64,000 nucleotides of DNA from Acanthosepion lycidas (taxonomy: Eukaryota > Mollusca > Cephalopoda > Sepiida > Sepiidae): the NCBI GenBank assembly GCA_963932145.1, contig OZ010595.1, forward strand, positions 89,564,939 through 89,628,938. Reading direction: 5' to 3'. The notes below the pieces were generated by a model, which did not search any database, was not told where the DNA came from, and saw nothing but the letters and a program-made list of their open reading frames with translations. The number at the start of each line of letters is the position of its first letter. The stretch's first letter is position 1. The translations under genes and the position numbers were made by a program. This document shows, piece by piece, positions 1-10,720 of the stretch.

Positions 1-2005
1 TATAATCCTTCCAAAAGAAGACAACAAGAATCAACTTCCCTTCCGCATGGCGAAGGGAGCCATATTTGTAAACAAACCGTGTGAATTCAATACTGAAATT
101 TGATTGGCTGAAAATGTTTAAAAAAATATGGCGTCGAAGAATATTGTAATAATATTGCGCCAATGAATAAATATTTTTAGGGATATCTATTCTTGTGGTC
201 ATATACACAAAAAGATAAATAAATATTTACATAATAATTTAATGTGCATGCTTCATTGTGGTATAATTGTTAGCAAGCTGGATAACTAATTCAGAGTGGT
301 GAGATTGATTCTCTATAACAATTATTTTTAATAAAATAGATAATGATAAAATTGTATGCAAAAAATAATTAAAATGTTGGAATTGTGTAAAAATTATTAT
401 AAAAACTGTTTAAATAAAAAACAAAATATTAAATGTATGAAAAATTAATTGAGAAAAGTAAAATCTCAATAATGGATTCTTTTTCAAAGAAACCACCAAA
501 ATGAAGCCACGCTGTTTAAACATTCTGCAGCAATTATTTACAAAACATAGCCTCAACTCTGTTGTCAAAAATCTGCCAAATTTAAATTCCAAATGTGTTC
601 AGTCCAACAAGATAGTGATTCTCAGGTATTTAAACAATTAGGAATAAAAAGTATAAGGAGTTGATTTTGATCCAGTTGGAGCAAACTGCTTGCTATATAA
701 AAGGGAAAACTTTGATTACAAAATCAGAAAGGATTCAATCACTTGGGCAAAAAGGCTGTCATTGAAGAGAAAGGATTGACTGTCTCAGGCATGTAGAGAT
801 TTGGATCTGGGATAATTGTGGTGGAATTCCAAACGAACGTCAGAGTTATCAATGAGATGTAGCGTGTCTAGGCCTCTCACCACATTTATTTAATTTTTGT
901 TTAGGAACCCAAACTGATATAAGAACAAGGGACATGGCAAAAGGTATCAATATATATATATAAATTGTATTCAACAAAGCGTACAATAAAGAATATATAC
1001 GAAAAAGAAGCATGCAATGAGTCAGATGAGAGTAGTCTCTCTTTGACTATAAATGTTTATCAATGTTTTCTGAAAAGGAAATGAAAGAGTTGTTAGTCTG
1101 TTATAAATGTTTTTAGACAGTTCTGCCATGCAAGAGGAAAATTATGTAAGTGATAGAATATGTAATTTGAGATTGAGTGAGAAGATGGGCGCATGTCTTC
1201 GACTGACGTGGATTCCAGTAGCAGTTGAAATCTCACTGATTTGATAGTTGAGTGAGGAGATGCGCACATAGCTTCAACTGACGTGGATTTCTGTGGCAGC
1301 TGAAGGTCTCACTGATGTTGGTCATCTTTTGACTGTTTATATAGGTAGACATCGAATTAAGAATCTGCATGGGAAAAATAATTCTCCACATGCAGAGAAT
1401 CTGATTGGTCGATACTGACCAACCAGTGCCTGAGATTTGGGGAGACTTCTGGGATCCACTTCTCCCAAAAGTGCACAAAATTTACTATATGAAAATATAG
1501 CGATTTTGTCGTTTCAGAATATAGTGTTGCTTTCTGTCCAATGAATGAATGCTGTTAAAGATTTAAATTTGTAAGGGTGTGTGATGAGGAGGATGATCGC
1601 TATATAATGAAAAACTACTACTACAGACCAGAAAGGAATTGACCACATCAGCAAAAAGACTGCCACCTGGCAGAAGAGATTGACTGTCTCAGGTGTGTAA
1701 AGTCTGCTACTGCAAAAGAATTTAACTGGATTCAGATGAATTAAAGGGCTGTTATCTGTGCTGAGAAAGACTACTACTACTGCCGCTGAAGAAAAAAAAA
1801 GAAGAAGAATCATTTAAATTTGATATACAAATGTCTTTTCTAAACATGAGTTTTATCTCATACACAAATTCAAATAACTTTTCTGAACCTGAAAGTCTTT
1901 ATCTCATATTTCAGAATGACTTATCCAAAGCCCTGAATATTTTGTGTAATGGCCATATAGTGGTGTGGGGCTTAGAGATTAACATGAACAGTTGATTTAT
2001 CCATG

Positions 2006-2006
<1 letters not shown>
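1..2006. other. AT-rich intergenic sequence with degenerate direct repeats
   Basis: No convincing coding sequence is visible on either strand; open frames are short and low-complexity. Two repeat pairs stand out. Units at 1175-1240 and 1250-1316 are adjacent direct copies. Segments at about 720-795 and 1618-1705 share the phrase ATTGACTGTCTCAGG and flanking words, suggesting two diverged copies of one element. A short TA run lies near 951-964. I cannot assign a family. Confidence 0.5.
1175..1316. repeat. Tandem direct repeat, two ~66-bp units
   Basis: Unit 1 (1175-1240) and unit 2 (1250-1316) both begin GAGTGAG(A/G)AGATG, share CTGACGTGGATT in the middle, and end TCTCACTGAT. They differ by scattered substitutions, so this is an old tandem duplication. 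No protein or RNA identity is apparent. Confidence 0.7.

Positions 2007-2041
<35 letters not shown>
2007..2041. repeat. (TA)n microsatellite
   Basis: A pure TA run of about 35 bp. A second, shorter TA run follows at 2219-2230. The two flank the Penelope-like fragment, which fits insertion into, or decay beside, a TA microsatellite. Confidence 0.9.
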
Positions 2042-2046
<5 letters not shown>

Positions 2047-2220
2047 GAGAATGAATCAAATATAAATTCCAACGTTCATAACATTAATTTAAAACAGAGC
2101 TCAATACAAAAGTAGAGCTATATTCTTTATTTTAAGATAATTACATCAGCATGAAAATCAATACTGCATTAATGCAATCATGTTTCGATGTGCATCAACA
2201 CATCTCATCAGGCGTTAGTA
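2042..2220 (-). mobile_element. Penelope-like 3' terminal fragment with hammerhead-like core
   Basis: On the minus strand, 2211-2182 reads CTGATGA, a perfect 6-bp stem (GATGTG/CACATC) with a 6-nt loop, then GAAAC. That order and those invariant bases match the catalytic core of a hammerhead ribozyme. Penelope-like elements are known to carry hammerhead motifs in their terminal repeats. No Penelope protein is left here, and stem III plus the cleavage-site side are not clean, so activity is doubtful. Alternative: chance or another retroelement 3' end. Confidence 0.45.
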
Positions 2221-2230
2221 TATATATATA

Positions 2231-3312
2231 CCTAGTGTAGTATAAATATATCTACTGTAGTATGATGATTAGTAATTTCATATTGAGTTTACTCTACATA
2301 GGTATCATGGATTTGCAAATTTTGGTTTTTTTTTTCCACAATATCTATAAGGGAGTTAACTCTGGGCATACTAGCTGATATTACTTCCCTTAAATTCATC
2401 TAGTTTATCTTATTGATTTTACTGCTATTTTTTAAAAAAATGTTTAGATTAATATGTTAAAAGACGTCATGAATATAAAATAATCATTTCCTATTAATAT
2501 CTTTTTTCTTCCCTTGATCACTGTTAAATTTAAACAGAATGGACATATTTTACAAATTGAGGTAAAGATTACCTTGACTTGATAATATCTTTCTTCTGGA
2601 ATTAATACAAAAATAAAAAATGGTCTACAAAGAAATAATGCTACTGCTCTCAATTTTGTAAATTTCAAAATCAGTTTCTGTTTCTACCAGTAACTTCAAA
2701 GGAAGTGTTTTCAATCATCTATTTACTTCCACCAACAAGCTTATGTCCAGACACAACTAAAAGTTCAACAGACTCTTTATCTCTCTCCCTTTCTTACTGT
2801 ATGTAAACCCTCTTTCTCCATCATATACATGCAGAACTTTTATTTGAACTCAAATGTCGGAAAAGAATATTCATTTTATTCAATTTTTTCTTTTTTAAGT
2901 TTAAATTACACCAACATACCTTGCTATTTTTGTATCTTAATTATTTGAATAAAATATATAAAATTATCATTATTATTTTAATGTTAATCCATGTATGAAT
3001 TATATCAATTTATTTTTTAATGGTTAAAATTTGCCACTGAATTTTCTTAGAGAATTCATGATTAATGTAAACAACCCTCTAAATAAAAATTTACCTTAGG
3101 TTTTCTTCAACTTATTTGGTGACCAATTTACATTTTTATTTTTAAGTTTTGAATTTGAAATGCGAAACAAAATCAAAACAAATATAATGAACATCTTCCA
3201 TCTAAAAATGTATACTTATTCTAATTGATTTTGAAGGACACTTTAAAGGAGAAGAAATAGATTTATATAATTATCTCATTTGGACTACATTTTCAGCTCT
3301 TTTGCAACTGTT
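2231..3312. other. AT-rich intergenic, nothing identified
   Basis: Only short frames broken by stops occur on both strands. I see no RT, integrase or transposase motif, no RNA gene and no organised repeat. Confidence 0.5.
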
Positions 3313-3314
3313 TA

Positions 3315-3416
3315 TTAGGTTGGTGCAAAAATAATGACGTAATAATGTCGTTTTTTGACGTTAAAAAATACGTCAAAAAACAACATTATTATGTCATTAT
3401 TTTTGCACCAACCTAA
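3315..3416. mobile_element. Palindromic mariner MITE, 102 bp
   Basis: The element begins TTAGGTTGGTGCAAAA and ends with its reverse complement, and the whole unit folds as a near-perfect hairpin. It is flanked by TA at 3313-3314 and 3417-3418, the target duplication expected for mariner. The end sequence is the one typical of the cecropia-type mariners (Hsmar1/MADE1 in primates). It has no coding capacity, so it would be non-autonomous. Confidence 0.9.
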
Positions 3417-3571
3417 TATCACTAAGCTTAGCTAAGTCTAGCACAAAGCCAATATTGTGTAGGACTAAGATTTAGAGAATAATATGAGAAGTTAGAATGT
3501 TAATCATTGATGAATGGCAATTTCCTGATATTTTCTTTGAGTATATATACTGATACTTCCAACCAGATATA

Positions 3572-3651
3572 TTAGGTTGGTGCAAAAATATTGTCGGTTT
3601 TTGACGTTAAAAAATACGTCAAAAACCGACATTATTTTTGCACCAACCTAA
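3572..3651. mobile_element. MADE1-like mariner MITE, 80 bp
   Basis: An 80-bp palindrome with the same TTAGGTTGGTGCAAAA ends, flanked by TA (3570-3571 and 3652-3653). Length and architecture equal those of primate MADE1, and the internal GTCGGTTTTTGACGTTAA resembles MADE1 with substitutions. It lies about 155 bp from the 102-bp relative. Confidence 0.92.
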
Positions 3652-3660
3652 TAATAAGAA

Positions 3661-3935
3661 CTTCATCCTGTTTGGTTATACCCTCATTCACGGTAATTAG
3701 CACCTAGCCTACCACATTGGAGCCTGTCACTAAGGTCAGTCTCTTTTTCATATCTTTACTATGTTTGCATGAAGTGCAACCTTTCTATAAGCATTCACTA
3801 ATCTCTTAAAAATGTTTGCAGCAATTTATCCCTCCAAAAACAGAAATCCTATGATAGTGGACAATTAGGAAATTAAGGAGGAGTTAACTCTGACAGTAGC
3901 ATCAATAAGAAATTTCCCACAACCAACTTCACTTT
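3661..3935. other. Unassigned segment before Gypsy relic 1
   Basis: No motif recognised. It may be decayed reverse transcriptase of the following Gypsy relic, but no RT block can be read here. Confidence 0.3.
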
Positions 3936-3939
3936 GTCA

Positions 3940-4560
3940 ATTATGACGATTTTTAGGTTTAGTGAATTAATACCTCAGGTTTATTCCTGGTTGCTCGAAG
4001 ATCCTAACCCCACTCATGAACTTATTGCAACGACAACGCAATAAGAACTCAAAAGTTACTTTACTGAGTGAGACATTAACTGCTTTTAATAATTCAAAGG
4101 AGGCCTTTGCAGATTTCCCTAATCTGTCTTATATCACTGACGATGATGCACCACTTACACTAACAACAGATGCATCTGGTGATTCAATTAGTGCTGTCCT
4201 TCACCAAGAACAAAACAGTTTAAAGAAACCAATCTCCTTCTTTTCGGTCAAACTTAATTTGGCGCAGAAGAAGTATAGCACCTTTTCAAGGAAACTATTG
4301 CCGATCTAATTATCAATACATCACTTTTGACAAATTTTCAGTCTATACAGACCACAAACCTCTAACTTTACATTACACACCAAGACGGATAAGTATACCC
4401 CTAGAGATATCAAACAAATGGACTAGATAGCCCAATTCACGTTGTATATTCGCTATATTAAAGGCTCTGATAATATTGTAGCTGATACGCTGTCTCGATC
4501 AATGATACAATCAATAGAAATACAACCCTTAAACTTTGACTTGTTAGCTGAAGAACAGCG
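3940..4560 (+). pseudogene. Gypsy relic 1: RT thumb and RNase H
   Basis: Part of a Ty3/Gypsy pol. The segment 3945-4010 reads in pieces like the RT thumb (FLGL, then RFIPG). The longest open piece, 4016-4309 (97 codons), contains the RNase H start TDASGDSISAVLHQ, with the first catalytic Asp, and continues through the PISFFS block. The next blocks follow in other frames: YTDHKPLTLHYT around 4340 and VADTLSRS around 4475, each with an expected acidic residue. Stops and frame changes between the blocks show it is dead. RNase H would degrade the RNA strand of the RNA:DNA hybrid during reverse transcription. Family call is firm; subfamily is not. Confidence 0.85.
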
Positions 4561-4639
4561 ACATGATGCCACATTGGACATTGTGAAAAAAATTTGTCAC
4601 TTATAGGATACAAATCCTATATCATTCCAACAAATGACT

Positions 4640-5285
4640 AAAAAACACAAAGTAGATTTGCACACCCACAAAATCAGATCAAAACGACTAAAAACAGATT
4701 TCGCAATAAGCCAGTGTGAAAAAAAAGTCAACAATAAATAGAGAATTTCAAGTCAATCACCAGTCAGAAGGGCACAGAGACCATAGAGGACAGAAGACTG
4801 ACAGTAAATTCCATCACTGACTCAACCCAACACTAAGAGCTGAAAGTGGAGTAGGAAAGGAAAACAACAACAACAAATTTAAAAATGACTCCAAAACAAT
4901 TCAACCTGATAAGTACATTTTCCTCTTATCTTTTATTTCTCATCCACACTCTCTTTTTCAACTTAAATTGATCGCCCCTTTTTCCTTTACACCTATACAA
5001 AAACAAAAGAAACAGACATTACTCTGCTACTCTGTTGAAAGACAGCGAACACAGACATTTTTGTCAAAATCACATTTTGCTTAAACAAACTAAAGCATTA
5101 ATCTTTTTTACCCTATTCACAAGATAATAAATATACAATCTTCTATTTCTACAAATGTTCCTTATCATGTTGTTTCTTCTTGAAATTTGCGTTGTATTTT
5201 GTGGGCAGGGTATCCCGTATTAAATTCTCCTTTTAATCCGGATACGCTGAACCCTACACACAACAATTAAAGCAACACCCCATGC
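4640..5285. other. Non-coding interruption inside Gypsy relic 1
   Basis: RNase H motifs stop before 4640 and the integrase zinc-binding region starts near 5365. The roughly 650 bp between is T/A-rich, has no pol motif and is much longer than the usual tether, so it is probably an inserted sequence. I see no terminal repeats or target duplication that would define it. Confidence 0.4.
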
Positions 5286-5364
5286 TATTTGGAATGGCAA
5301 CTATATATTGTGACATCAGCACATGCTATTCTAAGCCATATATGCCGCCTTGAATGTGCAGGAA

Positions 5365-5941
5365 GATTTTTGAGCATTTCCACGCACTTTCTCATCCTGG
5401 TCGAAAAACAACAACTAAGTTAATCAGCGATTGTTTTGTGTGGTCTAATATGTCTAGTGGCATTAAGCACTGGACACAAGCTTGTTTGAAGTGCCAATGG
5501 AGTAAAGTTCAATGACATACTAAATCCCCAGCTGGTCAGTTTATGAAACCTGACGAAAGGTTTACTCATCTTCACATTGACATAGTGAGTCCCTTACCGG
5601 AGGTTGACAGTTACTATTACCTGCTAACAATTATTGACCGCTCTACCCGCTGGCCTGTTGTCATCCCTATTAAGGACACTTCAGCAGAGACTGTTTCTAA
5701 GTGCATTTTGAAGGACTGGATATTTACATTTGGTTGTCCCTCTATCATCACGACAGATAGAGGCTCACAATTTCAATCAACTTTTTTTGCTGAGTTTGTC
5801 AACTTGTTGGGTGTGAAACATATTTCCACAACTGCCTACCACCCATGTGCAAATGGCTTGGTGGAACGTTTTCACAGGCAGTTGAAGACAGCACTAACAG
5901 CTAGTGACAACTCACGAACGTGCTGGACAACTTACCACTAG
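5365..5941 (+). pseudogene. Gypsy relic 1: integrase (HHCC and DDE core)
   Basis: Integrase inserts reverse-transcribed DNA into the host chromosome. The zinc-binding region at about 5370-5515 shows HFHALSHPG and a CLKC pair but contains stops. The open core 5543-5941 (132 codons) has HIDIVSPLPE (first Asp), IITTDRGSQFQS (second Asp) and HPCANGLVERFHRQLK (Glu), so all three DDE residues are visible. A stop ends the frame just after the core. The type is the chromovirus/K02A2.6-like group common in molluscs. Confidence 0.9.
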
Positions 5942-6410
5942 TGTTACTTTCCATTCGCAATGTAATCAAAGAAGACCTTGTTCAAGAATTTAAACAACAG
6001 ATGGATAATTTGGTTTTTATGCCTATGAGAACTCAATTCAGAGATATTTTTACACCAAAAAAATTTGGATAATTGTGACGCAGTAAAAAAAAGACCTTAC
6101 TCTTACTTATTCTGGTCCTCATAAAGTCCTGGATAAGAAGTCTAAGTACTTCACTTTACTTATCAAGGGCAAATCCAATACAGTTTCAGTTGATCAACTG
6201 AAACCAGCGTACATTGATTTGTCATTTCAACTTGCTATAGAAGAAAATCCAACACCTTCAACACAATCAAAACCGTATTTATTTACCCTTATCACCACCT
6301 GCAGATGTTACTTACAAAATCAGGCAGACATATGCATTGGCCTACCAGATACAAGACTTACATCACATATTGAGAAATATTTTCAGTATTTGCCAATCTG
6401 CAGGGGATAA
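5942..6410 (+). pseudogene. Gypsy relic 1: integrase C-terminal tail
   Basis: Fragments of the C-terminal region lie in shifting frames: GPHKVLDKKSKYFTLLIKG around 6115-6170, then VSVDQLKPAYIDL around 6185-6220. After 6300 comes a tail similar to the TRSGRxxxWPxRYKTYIT endings of such elements. The open piece 6219-6410 is in one of these frames. It ends next to a purine-rich CAGGGGATAA (6401-6410), which would be the polypurine tract. Confidence 0.7.
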
Positions 6411-6720
6411 TGTAGAATTCAATTCCTTCTCAAGTTCTCAAATTCAGCATGACTAAAACATAATACAGGTGCCAAACTGAGTTTTTGCAAAGACATTTTC
6501 TGATTGGTTAACAAATTTTAAAAAAATACATTTCACCTGTTCTCGACTACATCCGAATAGAATCAACCTAGTTTCTGCCCTGAGTAAAAAAACACAGATT
6601 TGGAGCTGATCACCTGATACAAGTTTTCAATAAATATGAAACTTTGTTCATCCTTGGCAGTAAGACAAACCAAGCTTTCAATTCGACAACGAACCTATGT
6701 AACCCAATTTCAAGCTTAAC
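6411..6720 (+). repeat. Probable 3' LTR of Gypsy relic 1
   Basis: It starts TGTAGAATTC directly after a purine tract and contains an AATAAA signal at 6629-6634. It ends somewhere near 6700-6720 in an ACAACGAACC-type tail. The matching 5' LTR is not in view, so boundaries are inferred from position and signals only. Confidence 0.45.
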
Positions 6721-6846
6721 GTTAATTACTTAAATTATCATAAAACAACTTGCAAATTCCCAAACTTGGTAAGAAACTACAGGAAACGTCTGGCTGCTGT
6801 TCTTGCCAACAAGAGTTTCTTCACCAAATACTGAGTTATGTTTTAC

Positions 6847-7048
6847 TATAGGGTGAAATACTTATTTTTTTCAATAAAAAAGATATAAATGTTCAAAAAT
6901 TAATATAATGTGATTTTCTAGAATTTTTTTATATTCTATCTCTCACTTTCAAAACGGACCTACCCTGAAAATTATAAACCATTCCCATTTTTGTAAGGTG
7001 GCAAACTCAGAAAATCAGCAGGGGATGAAATAGTTATTTTCCCCACTG
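6847..7048. mobile_element. Fragment of a second Tc1-like family
   Basis: Read on the minus strand from 7048, the sequence begins CAGTGGGGAAAATAACTATT and is followed by TA at 7049-7050. This is the terminal style of Tc1-like elements whose ends start CAGTGGGGAAAATAA. The left side (GGGTGAAATACTTATTTTTT near 6851) looks like the inner part of the opposite end, but the outer end is missing. No transposase is left. Confidence 0.5.
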
Positions 7049-7099
7049 TATATTATTATATATTTATTGTAAGAAAATCAGGTTTTGAAAAAAAAAAAT

Positions 7100-7315
7100 A
7101 ATTAAAATCACAATTGTACATATCAAATTTTTTATACCAAAAGGTAGATAAGTTTCCCGTGAATATGTACTGTTTGGTAAATGATGGTTTGGGAGAAGAA
7201 GGATGCGTTTTTAGGGTGAATGAGTGAATTTTAAAAATGAATGGGTCATGAATCAGATTTGTTAGGTTTGGGATAGTCAGCCTTTCCCCACTTTCCCTAT
7301 GATCTTGTGCCACAG
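7100..7315. repeat. Interspersed repeat, copy 1 (partner at 45490-45665)
   Basis: The stretch from about 7190 to 7313 aligns with 45530-45660. Both carry AATGAATGG(G/A)TC(A/G)TGAATC, then a GATAGT word, then CTTTCCCCACTT-like and CTTGTGCCACA endings. One copy is intergenic and one lies in intron 2 of the PP2A gene. It could be a SINE or an LTR piece; no internal promoter box is clear. Confidence 0.6.
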
Positions 7316-7321
7316 TATCTG

Positions 7322-7415
7322 TTCCAGCAGCAGCCAGCCAACCTGCAGTAATCAGCAGCTCCAGCTATCAGCAGCAGCTCAAGCCGGCCTCCAGCTCCAG
7401 CCAGACATCCTTGCC
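7322..7415. repeat. CAG/CCAGC-rich low-complexity tract
   Basis: Irregular CAGCAGCAGCCAGCCAACC-type sequence with many CAGCAGCTC words, GC-richer than its surroundings. Frames through it encode Leu/Ala/Ser/Gln-rich peptides but have no recognisable domain. Confidence 0.7.
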
Positions 7416-7691
7416 AGCAGCAATATGTGATAATCTGTCCTTTTCAGAACAACAATTCTCAATGACTACAAAACTGTCCTTCTTAGGACAATACACTTCA
7501 ATGCTCTTCTCACCTTCTGCATGAGCTTTAATATATTTCAACAATGGAAACTTAAGTAACCATGTAGAAATTTTGGTCAAACTTCAACTTGACTGAGCAA
7601 CGTAGAAATTTTTTTCATCAAATGAAAAATACACGGATTTTCATCTAACTCATTTGAAACAACAACAAAAGCATTACTACACAACAAATTT

Positions 7692-8036
7692 GTGATTAAA
7701 CCTGACAAACGAACAAAACACAGTTATATCAAAACACACTGCACTTCATGCTGCAAAAATGTATCCATAATGCTCCTGTATGGAGAGGTTTTAAACCATA
7801 TAGAAGCGACCATTGACCGAGAGTGTGCAGACCATATATTTATTTCACCAATAAGACAAAGACATGTAAACCCTGGTACAAATGGCCCAAAAAGCACAGT
7901 TTTCAACTATTACCCAGTTCCAAAACAGCAACTCCTACTAGAAGTGATTCATAAAACTAATAGGTTGAATGAGTACAGTCCCGCAAAGTTTGTTGCTGCT
8001 ACAAATCTCTGCACGATTAGGGGGCTACTAAAATAA
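7692..8036 (+). pseudogene. Gypsy relic 2: region just upstream of protease
   Basis: An open frame of 114 codons ending directly before the protease motif of the next entry. Cysteines (THCTSCCKN, then ECADH) hint at a decayed zinc-binding segment, but the spacing does not fit a standard CCHC knuckle. Position suggests the gag-pol boundary. No independent function is claimed. Confidence 0.45.
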
Positions 8037-8570
8037 AATTTATTGTAGATACAAGCACAAGCGTCTCTATAATCCTAATATCAGTAATACATGGGATTTC
8101 ATTAGACCTGATACCTGCTAATGGTGAGAAAATAAAGTGTTACAGGCAAGCAAATTTGGAGGTTGGGATTTTCAGTTTAAGGAAAATGTTTATATGGACA
8201 TCACTAATCCACTTGCTGACATCACCAATCCACTTCTTGTGTTTGATTTCTTAGAAAAACTTGACCTGATAATAGACTGCAATGAGAGGACAATATACAA
8301 TCCTATAGCAGCTAGAAAAAGAAACTTGAAAATAGTTATATCTCTGGTCATTCTAGTCGTCAATGAAGTTGAGATTCATTCTTTCATGCAGAACATAATA
8401 AATAAATATACAGACATAATTTCACCACACAAAAATACTAACAAATATTATCTTGGTGTCTACCCCAGAATTGACATGGGCAACCATGGACTGGTTTACA
8501 CAAAAACCAGGCAACTTTCACTTGAAAAATTCAAAGCAGTATGTTCTGAATATAAAGGATTATAACACAA
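8037..8570 (+). pseudogene. Gypsy relic 2: aspartic protease and RT start
   Basis: After the stop at 8034-8036 the sequence reads IVDTSTSVSIIL, the retropepsin active-site block with catalytic Asp codon at 8047-8049. It continues GISLDLIPANGEKIKCY and then, in another frame (8137-8565), the ITNPLLVFDFLEKLDLIIDC block that ends the protease fold. From about 8440 the text YPRIDMGNHGLVYTKTRQLS is the usual start of Gypsy RT. The reading frame is lost after 8565, where a long interruption begins; RT resumes at 10282. Confidence 0.85.
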
Positions 8571-8989
8571 CAGAATGAGCTCCCCTAAAAGTAAATGGCT
8601 ATTATTACATCTCTTTTTGAACTGTACAAGTATAATTATATGCTATTTGGATTTTAAAAATTCTGCAGTAATATTTGTAGAGGACTCCCTGGAGAGAGCA
8701 CTATATAATAAGGCCTGTGATCCCAAATAAGGATGTCACAGGAGGCCCGCTAACATTTTTAAAATAAAAGATGTGAATCTGACAGGTCAACAAGGGGACA
8801 ACAAATGACAAACTTAAAATTAATACAAAATTTCTTTACATTATATACAAAAGTAATGTTAGTGTTTCGATTAAAGGAACATGAACAAACAATGAATCAA
8901 GTAATGGAGGCAGAATTAATTAAGCGAAGGGATACTGATTGGTTAGAAGAACCTAGATAATATAACTGTAATTAAGTTATTTGAGTTAA
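8571..8989. other. Left part of the interruption in Gypsy relic 2
   Basis: Non-coding. It contains a GCACTATATAATAAGGCC stretch near 8700 that looks LTR- or promoter-like, but no second copy confirms an LTR. Confidence 0.3.
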
Positions 8990-9900
8990 TTGAGTACAGG
9001 TAAGTTAAGTTGGCATGAAAAACCAGTTTGAAAGTTCAGTTTACATGTCTGGTAAAAGCTGGTTAGGTCCAATAATGAACCTTCCATAGTATTTAACTGA
9101 AGTTTACAGAAATAGGTTAGTTGTAGTCTGGATGATATAGCCAATAAGGAATTTAAATGTCCGGTGCCAGTGTTGAGTAGTTGCAGGTTAAGTCCAATGG
9201 TGAACTTTCTGCAGTATTTAAACCAAATGTATTTAATAAGTTGTTTGAAGCCTGGATGATATGCATGCAGCAACTTCCTAAACCAGATGAGTTAGGTTGT
9301 CAGGAAATGCTGGAAGTTGATAGTTGAAGATAGGCCAAAATAGCTGAACTGTCTGGTGCTAGCATTGATGAAATTCCTGATAAAGTGGTGATAAAATATT
9401 AGCCAATGTTGTGTTAATGTCTGGGTAGTTTGCTGGTTAAGTCCAATGATGAACCTTCTGTAGTATTTAACCAAAGTGTACAGAATAGGTTGTTTGAAAT
9501 ATCAATATGCATGCAGCATTGTCCTAAACCAGTAAGGTTGAGATCAAGATGCCTGAAGTAGGGACCTATGCATAGCTGGAAGTAATAAAAATCAGGAATA
9601 CCGAAGGTAATGGTCCATGGTAGATGGAAGCAATAAAGGCCAGAAGTTCCAGAAATAAGAGTCTGTAGTAGCCAGAAATTATAAAGGGCAAAATGCCTAA
9701 GATAAGACTGGATAGGGAAGCCCAAATAGCATAGGTTGTCTGAGTCTGGACGATACGCATGCAGCAATTTCCTAAACCAGATTAGTTAGGTTGACAAGGA
9801 AACTAGAAGTAAGGGTCTGTGGTAACCTGAAGTAGTAAAGGCTAAGAATGCCAGAAATAATGGTCTGTGGTAGCTGGAAGTAGAAAGGATAGGAAAGCCC
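8990..9900. repeat. Degenerate composite tandem-repeat block
   Basis: Several motifs recur in order. TCCAATRRTGAAC(C/T)TT plus GTATTTAA occurs at about 9070, 9195 and 9441. A CTGGATGATATGCATGCAGCA-like word followed by TTCCTAAACCAGAT occurs at about 9252, 9508 and 9747. From about 9560 to 9895 a shorter unit with TCTGTGGTAG, TGGAAGTA and CCAGAAATAA recurs at least four times. The spacing of about 245 bp suggests a long unit containing a minisatellite. The block sits between the two halves of Gypsy relic 2. Confidence 0.7.
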
Positions 9901-10281
9901 AACTAGCATCCAGTTGTCAGACAAAAATAAATGGGCATGTAACTCAATACATAACCTATCCAAGCACCCTGGCCACAACAGCCTACATTTCTCTTGCTCT
10001 CTCTTCCTCCCAGAGTGGTGAAAAACCGCAGTGTATATGTCAAGGGTGTATAATAACATTAACTGAGCTTGCTCCCTACTTAATATTTAAAGAAAATAAA
10101 TCCAAAGTTGCTACGAAGTATAAAAATGTTCACAAAGAGTATTTAGATTAAGTTAGTAATAATCAGCCACCTAAAGAAAAATTAGGTTGAGTATAAATCT
10201 AAATAAACTTGCTAAAAAGTGGGGTAGTACAATGAAGCAAAGGTCAAGGTCTTAAAGAAATATTGCATCAGCTATAATTAC
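9901..10281. other. Right part of the interruption in Gypsy relic 2
   Basis: No recognisable motif. The open frame 9867-10151 has no domain and starts inside the repeat block, so I treat it as chance. Confidence 0.3.
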
Positions 10282-10720
10282 ATGGTCAGAGTAGCAAAGG
10301 ACTACTATATATTCAAACAATATATGTACAAAATTTTCAGAGATATTAATTGTGTTTTTGTTTATACTGATGACATTTTCATTTTCAGTGATGATGAAAT
10401 TTCTTCCAAAAAAGACGCTGTTTTTAAAATTTTGCATGATAATGATTTAAAAATTCCAGTTTCAAAATCTGTTTTTCATGAGACTTCCTTAAATTTCTTA
10501 GGCTTTCGCATTAGTTCAGATGGTATTAAGCCTACTAGTAATAAGATAGATGAAATAAAATATTTCCCCTTTCCTGTTGATTTAAAAAGTTTAAACAGTT
10601 CCTGGGCATAGTGGGATTTTATAGAAAACTAATACCAAAATATGCAGAATTAATTCTACCTCTGTCTGAAAGGTCCGTTTATATTGAACAAATTTTAAAA
10701 ACAAGCCTTCAATGCCATTA
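10282..10720 (+). pseudogene. Gypsy relic 2: RT palm and thumb
   Basis: Reverse transcriptase copies element RNA into DNA. The open piece 10282-10611 (109 codons) contains VFVYTDDIFIFS, the catalytic YxDD box, then the SKSVFHETSLNFLGFRIS and GIKPTSNKIDEIKYFP blocks of the connecting region. The FLG..GFYRKLIPKYAELI-type thumb follows in a shifted frame at about 10600-10660. The fingers domain between 8565 and 10282 is missing or replaced, so this is a broken copy. Confidence 0.9.

Noticed and set aside
5543..5941. Domesticated integrase gene
   Set aside because: All DDE residues are present, but the frame lies in a decayed Gypsy with broken RNase H, flanking stops and a likely 3' LTR nearby.
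9414..9767. 117-codon minus-strand frame in the repeat block
   Set aside because: It and its neighbours at 8986-10059 share the same repeated peptide (MLHAY..) because they read through the tandem DNA repeat.
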